Assembly (NCBI GenBank): GCA_015492755.1
Contig: WGEM01000229.1
Coordinates: forward strand, 1 to 5,745
From: Gemmatimonadota bacterium
GTDB lineage: Bacteria; Gemmatimonadota; Gemmatimonadetes; Longimicrobiales; Gaopeijiaceae
Direction of reading: 5' to 3'
DNA: 5,745 nucleotides
Under the pieces are notes generated by a model, which was not told the origin of the DNA, ran no database searches, and saw only the letters and a program-made list of their open reading frames with translations. The position numbers and the translations under genes were made by a program. Below are positions 1-5,335 of the stretch, in pieces; the first letter of the stretch is position 1; every line of letters starts with the position of its first letter.

Positions 1-1
1 G

Positions 2-670
2 TACCAGGGCCAGAAGTGCAGCGCCGCCTCGCGGGCCTACATCCCCCGGAGCATCTGGGAGGAGCTGGAGGGCCCTCTGGTGGAAGAGACCGAGCGCCTG
101 CCCATGGGCGACCCCCGCGACTTCACCAACTTCGTCTCCGCCGTGATCAACCGCGCAGCCTTCGAGAAGATCACCGGCTATATCGAGAAGGCGCGCGCCT
201 CGGAGGACGCCGAGATCATCGCCGGCGGCACCTACGACGACGCCACGGGGTGGTTCATCCGGCCCACCATCATCCGCACCACGCGCCCCGACTTCGCCAC
301 CATGTGCGAGGAGATCTTCGGGCCGGTGCTGAGCGTCTACGTGTATGAAGACGCCGAGTGGGAGGAGACGCTCCGTCTGGTGGACCGCACCTCGCCCTAC
401 GGCCTCACCGGGGCGGTCTTCGCCCGGGACCGGCGCGCCATCCGGCAGGCCATGGATGCACTGAGGCACGCAGCCGGGAACTTCTACATCAACGACAAGC
501 CCACGGGCGCGGTGGTGGGCCAGCAGCCCTTCGGCGGTTCCAGAGCGTCGGGAACGAACGACAAGGCCGGCTCGCTCCTGAACCTCCTGAGGTGGGTGAG
601 CGCACGCTCCATCAAGGAGACCTTCGACCCGCCGACGGACTACCGCTACCCCTTCATGGCGGGCAAGTAA
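2..670 (+). CDS. pruA: 1-pyrroline-5-carboxylate dehydrogenase (L-glutamate gamma-semialdehyde dehydrogenase), C-terminal part
   Basis: This is the last 222 residues of an aldehyde dehydrogenase that oxidises glutamate-gamma-semialdehyde (from P5C) to glutamate with NAD+, the second step of proline breakdown, in the cytosol. The 5' part lies outside the window. The visible frame opens with YQGQKCSA, whose Cys (codon 17-19) is the catalytic nucleophile. The EEIFGP motif at 308-325 carries the conserved Glu that helps bind the nicotinamide ribose. Near the C-terminus, GNFYINDK, then GAVVGQQPFGG and ASGTNDKAG, followed by LNLLRWVS and IKETF, are the hallmark of the P5CDH subgroup related to animal ALDH4A1, as opposed to the bifunctional PutA type. 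The protein stops at TAA (668-670) after a normal family C-terminus (YRYPFMAGK). It converges on the minus-strand operon. The substrate call is firm because these C-terminal motifs are specific to the subgroup. Confidence 0.95.
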   Translation, partial: YQGQKCSAASRAYIPRSIWEELEGPLVEETERLPMGDPRDFTNFVSAVINRAAFEKITGYIEKARASEDAEIIAGGTYDDATGWFIRPTIIRTTRPDFATMCEEIFGPVLSVYVYEDAEWEETLRLVDRTSPYGLTGAVFARDRRAIRQAMDALRHAAGNFYINDKPTGAVVGQQPFGGSRASGTNDKAGSLLNLLRWVSARSIKETFDPPTDYRYPFMAGK

Positions 671-682
671 CCCACCGGTGGG
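671..682. repeat. Perfect 12-bp palindrome after the pruA stop
   Basis: CCCACCGGTGGG starts immediately after the pruA stop codon and equals its own reverse complement. It shares two bases with the left arm of the long inverted repeat that follows. It could be a protein-binding half of the terminator region or a chance product of high GC. No function is claimed. Confidence 0.4.
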
Positions 683-719
683 CGCTGGCGGCGGCGGTCA
701 AGCCGCCGCCGCCAGCGCC
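681..719. terminator. Long perfect inverted repeat, probable bidirectional terminator between convergent genes
   Basis: Two 17-base arms (681-697 and 703-719) are exact reverse complements, built of GGC/GCC-rich sequence, around a 5-base loop TCAAG. The stem would be very stable. Neither side is followed by a T-run, so it is not a textbook intrinsic terminator; it may work as a U-less hairpin, as a Rho-assisted terminator or as a 3'-end protector. It separates pruA (ending at 670) from the minus-strand operon. The right arm codes the last residues (alanine-rich tail) of the PLP enzyme, and that gene's TGA stop (698-700) falls in the loop. Confidence 0.65.
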
Positions 720-1873
720 TGCGCGAAGTCGGCCTTCAGGTCGTCAAGATTCTCCAGCCCCACACTGATGCGCACGAATCCGTCGGGGATTCCCGCAACC
801 TCCCGCGCCGCCGGGTCCAGCGCCACGTGGGACGTATAGCGGGGCTGGGAGACCAGCGTTTCCACCCCACCCAGGCTCGGCGCCGCCGACGCGAGTTCCA
901 ACGCGCCCACGAAGCGATCGGCCGCGGCGCCGCCGCCCTCGAGAATCACGGACAGCACCCCGCCGAATCCCTTCAGGAGGCGGGCGGCGGTCCCGTGGTC
1001 CGGGTGTGAGGGCAGTCCCGGATAGAGGACCCCTGCGACGCCCTTCCGTCCTTCGAACCAGCGGGCCAGCTCCAGCGCGTGGGCGTTCTGCCGCTCCACC
1101 CGCACCTCCAGCGTCCGCAGCCCGCGATCCAGCAGCCACGCGGCGTGGGGATCCAGGGCAGGACCGTACAGCTTCATCATCTCCTCCACCCCCGCGATCA
1201 CCTCGGCAGGGCCTGCCACGGCGCCGGCGATGAGGTCGGAGTGCCCTCCCAGGTATTTGGTGGCGCTGTGGATCACCACGTCGATGCCCACGTCCATGGG
1301 GCGGAAGTTCAGGGGAGAGGCGAAGGTGGCGTCGCAGGTGACGCGGACACCCCCGGCGTGGGCGGCGCGCACCAGAGGCTCGGGATCGAAAACCCGGAGC
1401 GTGGGGTTCACCGGCAGCTCCAGGTGGAGGACGCGCGTCCGCGGGGTGATGGCGGCGGTGAGGGCGTCCACGTCATAGGGATCCACGAATGTGACGTCCA
1501 CACCGCGACGGGGGAGCTCGTCCCTCAGCAGCTTATGGGTGGCGCCGTAGAGGTAGGTGGACGCGACGATGTGGTCGCCTGGCGCCACCAGCGCCAGGAA
1601 CGTCATGGCGGTGGCGCCCATGCCGCTCCCGGCCACCGCCGCAGCCTCGGCTCCCTCCAGCGCCGCCACCTTCTCCGCCACGCGCCGCTGGTTCGGGTTG
1701 TTGCCCAGACGGGAGTAGATGAGCGCGCCGTCATCCGGGTGCCCCCAGTAGAAGGTGCTGCTCTGGACGATGGGCGGCACCACCGGATCTCCGGCCCTGC
1801 GTGGCTCCGCGTGAACGCCGTGGACGCTCACGGTACCGGGCCCGCGGCCCGCGCCGTCGTGCGTGTGGGTCAT
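698..1873 (-). CDS. Cys/Met metabolism PLP-dependent enzyme (cystathionine gamma-synthase / gamma-lyase family)
   Basis: A complete 391-residue protein, the normal size for this fold-type I family, which acts on cystathionine, homocysteine, methionine or O-acyl-homoserine in transsulfuration. Visible landmarks are: PPIVQSSTF near residue 33; YSR (Tyr53, Arg55), which reaches across the dimer to the PLP phosphate; SGMGA (83-87), the phosphate-binding turn; Tyr109, the stacking tyrosine; Asp181, which pairs with the pyridine nitrogen; SATKYLGGHSD with Lys206 as the PLP Schiff-base lysine; SLGGVETL; and Arg368 in the C-terminal VRISVGLE, which binds the substrate carboxylate. The residue after Tyr109-Gly110 is Ala, where methionine gamma-lyases have Cys, so a dedicated methionine gamma-lyase is less likely. 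Cystathionine gamma-lyase, cystathionine gamma-synthase and O-acetylhomoserine sulfhydrylase-like activity cannot be told apart here. The ATG at 1871-1873 has a strong GGGAGGAG seven bases upstream. It is the last gene of the operon, 15 bases after the STAS-like gene. Confidence 0.92.
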   Translation of the reverse strand: MTHTHDGAGRGPGTVSVHGVHAEPRRAGDPVVPPIVQSSTFYWGHPDDGALIYSRLGNNPNQRRVAEKVAALEGAEAAAVAGSGMGATAMTFLALVAPGDHIVASTYLYGATHKLLRDELPRRGVDVTFVDPYDVDALTAAITPRTRVLHLELPVNPTLRVFDPEPLVRAAHAGGVRVTCDATFASPLNFRPMDVGIDVVIHSATKYLGGHSDLIAGAVAGPAEVIAGVEEMMKLYGPALDPHAAWLLDRGLRTLEVRVERQNAHALELARWFEGRKGVAGVLYPGLPSHPDHGTAARLLKGFGGVLSVILEGGGAAADRFVGALELASAAPSLGGVETLVSQPRYTSHVALDPAAREVAGIPDGFVRISVGLENLDDLKADFAQALAAAA

Positions 1874-1880
1874 GGGGGAT

Positions 1881-1888
1881 CTCCTCCC
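1881..1888 (-). promoter_or_regulatory. Ribosome binding site of the PLP enzyme gene
   Basis: On the minus strand GGGAGGAG lies seven bases before the ATG at 1873 and directly after the TGA of the upstream gene, so it fills most of the 15-base gap. It supports the chosen start. It also suggests that this gene is read from the same transcript with its own strong initiation site, unlike the overlapping genes before it. Confidence 0.8.
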
Positions 1889-2473
1889 TCAGAAGAGGTG
1901 ACGCGCCAGGCGGCTCAGCGCGTGGAGCCGTCCCGAGACGGGTGAGCGGAACACCAGGTGCCGCGCAGCCAGCCGGTCCAGCGCCTCTCGCTCCGCCGGC
2001 GAGGGGAACAATGGCTCCACGTCGTCCGGAGACACCAGGCCCCGCTCCTCCACACGCCCCCACGCCACCCTCTCGACATTGGTAGCCTCACCCAGCAGCC
2101 CGAAGCGCTCGGGCTCCACCTCCGCCACCACCGCCAGCCCCTGCCTCCGGAGGACCACCTCGATCTGGTCCCGGTGCGGCTCGTGCACGCCCCGGAAGAC
2201 GAAAAAAGCCTCCGCCGCCGCCTTCCCGGACTCGGACCCACCCACCAGCTTGGCCACCACCTCGTCGGCGCATGAGAAGTCCAGAACGGTGACCTCGGAG
2301 AGGTCGATAACCGAGAGCGTCGGCCGGCGGGCGTCGGCGAGCTGGGCCTGGATGGCCAGGCGCACCGCGCGGCCCGTGGGGCGGGTCACCAGCGAGGAGT
2401 ACAACGACGTGACGGTGCGCCGGACCAGAGTGCCCACATCGATGGCCACCGAATCGAGAGGGACGTCGCTCAC
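1889..2473 (-). CDS. STAS-like (DUF4325-type) domain protein, putative partner of the upstream STAS-ATPase
   Basis: A 194-residue soluble protein starting at GTG (2471-2473), whose first bases overlap the upstream stop as GTGA. A GGGGAGGAGG site seven bases upstream fixes this start; a longer open frame upstream is only a shadow of the previous gene. Residues about 50-80 (PTLSVIDLSEVTVLDF, then SCADEVVAKLV) have the beta-strand-then-helix pattern of STAS-like DUF4325 domains, which carry a conserved (S/D)xSxADE segment. Ser67 sits at the position where anti-anti-sigma factors are phosphorylated. Residues about 90-125 continue as alternating strands and helices. The tail (about 155-194, EREALDRLAARHLVF and on to ALSRLARHLF) is basic and could be a small winged-helix-like segment, but this is weak. 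There is no signal peptide or membrane segment. Tight coupling to the ATPase gene suggests the two proteins work together. The domain call is from memory of the family pattern; the role is inferred. Confidence 0.72.
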   Translation of the reverse strand: MSDVPLDSVAIDVGTLVRRTVTSLYSSLVTRPTGRAVRLAIQAQLADARRPTLSVIDLSEVTVLDFSCADEVVAKLVGGSESGKAAAEAFFVFRGVHEPHRDQIEVVLRRQGLAVVAEVEPERFGLLGEATNVERVAWGRVEERGLVSPDDVEPLFPSPAEREALDRLAARHLVFRSPVSGRLHALSRLARHLF

Positions 2474-3366
2474 CCCTGCGCCTCCTCCCCTGCCGCCGGC
2501 AGCACGATGTCGATCTGCGCCCCCGGGAACGGCTCCAGCCCGTCCACCACCGGCGGTGTGTCGTCCCACTCGGGCACCTGCCCGATCCGCGCAGTCCCGC
2601 TCCGGATGGTGATGGCGCCGTTCCACCGCCGCACCTGGCGCCGGATCTGCTGGATCCCCTGCCCCCGTCCGGAGTCCGGGAAGCGGGTGAGCCCGTGCAG
2701 GAACGCCGCCTCCAGCGCGGTGACGTCGTTCCAGCGGTCGCCGTACCGGGCTGCGTGTTCGTCCGTGAGGGAGCCCCGAAAGCCCCGCCCCGTGTCCATG
2801 ACGGAGATGACCACCACGTTGCGCCCCAGGCGGCGCGCCCAGTTGTAGCTCTGGGCCGCCACCCAACCCGGGCCTCCCGCGTGCTCGATGATGTTCTGGC
2901 AGACCTCGGAGAGGATCACCGAGAACGGGACCACCGCCGTGGCGGGGTAGCCGAGCTTGGAGGACAGGATCGCCCCCGCACGGCTCTGGACGCGGTCGAT
3001 GACGGCGTGCACGTCGTCGTTGGCCGCCACGGGCGTGACCTCCAGCAGGACGTCGGAGGGCCCGGAGTGCCGGCGGGGAACGTGGTCCTCGAAGGCGTAG
3101 AGCCGGCGGGCCTCCTCCCAGAGACCCATACGGCTCAGGTATCCCGCCACGTCGGCACGTTCGGGGAGCTGGAGGCGGGGCATCACCCCGGTGCGCTCAC
3201 CCAGGACGTGGCCCGCCACCAGGAGCGCCAGCATCCCGTTGGGATCCACCCAGCGCACGTGGCGCGCATCCACCAGCGCCCGCTCCTCGGGCGTGCGGGC
3301 CACCTCGTCCAGGAAGGTGTCCACGGTGCCACGGTCGAGCGTGGCCGGTACGGTGATGACCTTCAT
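2470..3366 (-). CDS. STAS-like domain fused to a GHKL (HATPase_c) ATPase domain; anti-sigma-kinase-like regulator
   Basis: A 298-residue soluble protein. Residues about 1-95 look like a STAS domain: an N-terminal strand (MKVITVPATLD), a strand-turn-helix ERALVDARHVRWVDPNGMLALLV (residues 28-50, split here as ERALVDARHV and RWVDPNGMLALLV), then a further strand and helix. Residues about 115-290 form a Bergerat-fold ATPase: N-box SEVCQNIIEHA (Glu154, Asn158), G1 box DTGRG (191-195) and G2 box GRGQG (233-237). All nucleotide-binding motifs are intact, but there is no histidine-phosphoacceptor dimerisation domain, so it is not a classical sensor kinase. It resembles RsbT/RsbW/SpoIIAB-type switch ATPases. 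The usual phospho-Ser position of the STAS domain is Asn43 (DPNG instead of DSSG). The ATG at 3364-3366 overlaps the PfkB stop as ATGA, with GGGAGGGG just upstream. A longer open frame reaching 3744 is only a shadow of the kinase gene. It probably acts in the cytosol with the next gene's product; its target is unknown. Confidence 0.85.
   Translation of the reverse strand: MKVITVPATLDRGTVDTFLDEVARTPEERALVDARHVRWVDPNGMLALLVAGHVLGERTGVMPRLQLPERADVAGYLSRMGLWEEARRLYAFEDHVPRRHSGPSDVLLEVTPVAANDDVHAVIDRVQSRAGAILSSKLGYPATAVVPFSVILSEVCQNIIEHAGGPGWVAAQSYNWARRLGRNVVVISVMDTGRGFRGSLTDEHAARYGDRWNDVTALEAAFLHGLTRFPDSGRGQGIQQIRRQVRRWNGAITIRSGTARIGQVPEWDDTPPVVDGLEPFPGAQIDIVLPAAGEEAQG
2481..2490 (-). promoter_or_regulatory. 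Ribosome binding site that fixes the GTG start of the STAS-like gene
   Basis: On the minus strand GGGGAGGAGG, seven bases before GTG at 2473, lies inside the last codons of the STAS-ATPase gene (coding its Gly-Glu-Glu tail). Together with the GTGA stop/start overlap it supports translation start here and not at upstream in-frame codons. Confidence 0.75.
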
Positions 3367-4352
3367 GGCGCCCCTCCCGCGTGTGAGAGCCTCCCCGACA
3401 GGTGCCGGTAGAGTCCCCTGGCCCCCCTGTGCTCCACGTTTCGCGCCGCGGCTGCGTTCGCGTCGCGCATCGCCTCCTCCAGCGGCGCACCGCCCAGAAG
3501 ACGCGCGAAGAAGGTAGCCCCCCACACGTCGCCGCAGCCGGTGGGGTCGCCCCTGCGGGGCGGCGTGAGGTCCACGACGCGCCCGCTCCGGGCGGGGCCG
3601 CCCTGCGCCAGGGGTGACGCGCTCCGCCACACCATGGGGTCCGGCACGAAATCGGTACTGGAGACGTAGGCGGCACCCCGCTCTCCCAGCGTCACCACGA
3701 TGAGCTTCAGATCCGGGCCCACCGCATGCGCCGCCAGCGCCCACGGATCACCGTCCCCCCCCAGGAGGGAGAACTCGTCCTCGTTCATCTGCACCGCGTC
3801 GAAGCTCCGGAGCCACCCCTCCCACCCCGCCAGCGGCGCGGGGACGCGCAGTCCGTCGGCGCCCACCCGCAGGAAGAGGGAGTGTAGGTCTGCGTACACG
3901 GGCCCGCCGAAGCCGGCGCGCAGCGCCCGGGCCGTGTCCAGATCCAACTCGAAGCCCGAGATGAAGTTCACGTAGAGCGCGTCACAGGTGGCCACCAGCG
4001 GCGCCACCTCCGGCCACTGCCAGCCCGGCACGCCACCCGAGAGACGCTCCACCCGGCGGGCCGCGTCCTGGTAGCGGAGCTCCACCCGGTTGTTGGGCGC
4101 CTCCACCACCACGATGCCCGACGGATCCACCCGGGGAATCTCTCCCACGAAGCGAAACGCCTCCTCCGCCAGGTCGCGACCCACCTTCACCAGGGGAACC
4201 ACCGTCCAGCCGGCGGGCAGAGCCGCGCTCAAGGCGGCCAGGGCGTAGCCGATCCCGCCCCACTCCTCCACGGGCTCCGCCGCGCCGTCGCGCCCGTAGA
4301 TGGTGTCCCAGACCAGGGTACCCACCACCCCGAGCCTCTTCGTGTCCGTCAT
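3363..4352 (-). CDS. PfkB-family carbohydrate kinase of unknown sugar specificity
   Basis: A complete 329-residue protein, typical of ribokinase/PfkB sugar kinases, which transfer phosphate from ATP to a sugar hydroxyl in the cytosol. The N-terminal strand GVVGTLVWD is followed by a WGGIGYALAAL segment (31-41), matching the substrate-side Gly-Gly motif. NEDEF (190-194) and VTLGERGAAY (220-229) are family segments. GDPTGCGD (268-275) is signature 2, which makes the anion hole and supplies the catalytic base Asp275. The stretch YVNFISGFELD (127-137) marks a subgroup distinct from ribokinase, fructokinase, adenosine kinase or HldE, so no substrate is named. The ATG at 4350-4352 overlaps the ROK gene stop as ATGA, and GGGAGGGG lies just before it. 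Its own stop overlaps the STAS-ATPase start in the same way. A longer open frame upstream (to 4439) only shadows the ROK gene. Confidence 0.88.
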   Translation of the reverse strand: MTDTKRLGVVGTLVWDTIYGRDGAAEPVEEWGGIGYALAALSAALPAGWTVVPLVKVGRDLAEEAFRFVGEIPRVDPSGIVVVEAPNNRVELRYQDAARRVERLSGGVPGWQWPEVAPLVATCDALYVNFISGFELDLDTARALRAGFGGPVYADLHSLFLRVGADGLRVPAPLAGWEGWLRSFDAVQMNEDEFSLLGGDGDPWALAAHAVGPDLKLIVVTLGERGAAYVSSTDFVPDPMVWRSASPLAQGGPARSGRVVDLTPPRRGDPTGCGDVWGATFFARLLGGAPLEEAMRDANAAAARNVEHRGARGLYRHLSGRLSHAGGAP

Positions 4353-5335
4353 GCCCCTCCCGCACGCTCCGCCAGGAAGATTCCCGCCGCCCCGATGACA
4401 CCCGCCGTCTCCGGAAGCTGCCCCGGCACGATCCGGCACGCGTCCACGGCGCTCCGGAACGCCCGCCGGCGTACCTCCGAGCGGAGCGGCTCGAAGAGAT
4501 GGTCTCCGGCCCGCGTCACACCGCCCACCACCACCACGACTTCCGGATTGATCAGGTTCACCACGTTGGCGATCCCGGCCCCCAGGATCTTGGCGGTCTC
4601 CGTCATGACCTCGTGGGCGTAGGCATCACTCAGGACCAGCGCCTCATACACGGTGAGCGCGGTGATGCGCTCCAGGTCGCCCTCCACCAGCTCCGTCAGC
4701 ACCGATCGGTAGCCCGCTTCCAGACCCTCCCGGGCGCGCGCGGCGATGTTGGGGCCCGACGCGTACGCTTCGAGACAGCCGTAGTTGCCGCAGGCGCACC
4801 GCCGCCCGGTGAAGTCAATGGTGGTGTGGCCCAGCTCGCCCGCCGAACCCGAGGCGCCGCGAACGATCCGGCCGTGCACGATGAGTCCGCCGCCGATCCC
4901 GGTGCCCAGCGTCACGCCCACCATCGTGGCGGTACCGCGCCCCGCACCCTGCCACCACTCCCCGTAGGTGGCGCAGTTGGCGTCGTTGTCCAGCACCGCC
5001 GGGAGCGCCAGCGCCTCGGCGATGCGGCGGCGTACGGGGAACCCGCGCCACCCCAGATTCGGCGTGTCGATGATGACGCCCCGCTCCAGGTCGAGGGGAC
5101 CGGGACAACCGATACCCACGCCCACCACGTCCTCCCTCCTGCCCCCCTCGCGATCCAGCGTCTCGCCGATGGCGTCTTCCGCCATGCGCACAATATCCGC
5201 TACCGCCGCCTCAGGGCCGCGCTCCGGCCCCGTGGCCCGTGTCCGTAGCGCCACGGCGGGGCCGCCCGCCACCGGAACCAGACCCACCACCAGGTTCGTG
5301 CCTCCGATGTCCACGCCCACCACCCAGCGCTTCAT
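4349..5335 (-). CDS. ROK-family sugar kinase, probable glucokinase
   Basis: A complete 328-residue ROK (repressor, ORF, kinase) protein without the N-terminal helix-turn-helix of ROK repressors, hence an enzyme. DIGGT (9-13) binds ATP phosphate, LDNDAN (115-120) contains the catalytic base Asp118, and GTGIGGG (144-150) is the second phosphate loop. GELGH (166-170) supplies a sugar-binding Glu167 and zinc-binding His170. CACGNYGCLE (180-189) gives the three zinc cysteines, 180, 182 and 187. The length and motif set match bacterial ROK glucokinases that make glucose-6-phosphate from glucose and ATP; N-acetylhexosamine kinases share these motifs, so the substrate is probable and not certain. The ATG at 5333-5335 has GGGGAGG five bases upstream and overlaps the GT9 gene stop as ATGA. 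It is the second visible gene of the operon. Confidence 0.92.
   Translation of the reverse strand: MKRWVVGVDIGGTNLVVGLVPVAGGPAVALRTRATGPERGPEAAVADIVRMAEDAIGETLDREGGRREDVVGVGIGCPGPLDLERGVIIDTPNLGWRGFPVRRRIAEALALPAVLDNDANCATYGEWWQGAGRGTATMVGVTLGTGIGGGLIVHGRIVRGASGSAGELGHTTIDFTGRRCACGNYGCLEAYASGPNIAARAREGLEAGYRSVLTELVEGDLERITALTVYEALVLSDAYAHEVMTETAKILGAGIANVVNLINPEVVVVVGGVTRAGDHLFEPLRSEVRRRAFRSAVDACRIVPGQLPETAGVIGAAGIFLAERAGGA

Noticed and set aside
671..697. Promoter or small RNA in the gap between pruA and the PLP gene
   Set aside because: The gap is only 27 bases and consists of a palindrome and a hairpin arm, between convergent genes; there are no -35/-10-like elements.
1079..1945. Long plus-strand open frame of 288 codons opposite the PLP enzyme gene
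   Set aside because: It is antisense to a gene with complete family motifs; the translation is rich in His, Gly, Arg and Val with no recognisable domain, as expected for the opposite strand of high-GC coding DNA.
2474..2866. N-terminal extension of the STAS-like protein up to 2866
   Set aside because: The extra residues are low-complexity Gly/Arg/Ala sequence read in the wrong frame of the ATPase gene; the GTG at 2473 has a ribosome binding site and a GTGA overlap.
2470..3366. Reading the GHKL protein as a two-component sensor histidine kinase
   Set aside because: There is no H-box/dimerisation helix pair, no membrane segment and no response regulator nearby; the N-terminus looks like STAS.
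1889..3366. Reading the STAS-ATPase pair as an anti-phage defence system
   Set aside because: GHKL ATPases occur in some defence systems, but there is no effector (nuclease, membrane pore or NADase), no mobile-element context, and the neighbours are metabolic genes.
2695..3411. Plus-strand open frame of 238 codons opposite the STAS-ATPase gene
   Set aside because: Antisense shadow with His/Val/Gly-rich composition and no domain.
3367..3744. N-terminal extension of the STAS-ATPase up to 3744
   Set aside because: This stretch is the PfkB gene read out of frame; the ATG at 3366 begins a proper STAS beta strand and overlaps the kinase stop as ATGA.
4499..5248. Plus-strand open frame of 249 codons opposite the ROK kinase gene
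   Set aside because: His- and Arg-rich shadow of a well-supported kinase gene; no motif and no convincing start signal.
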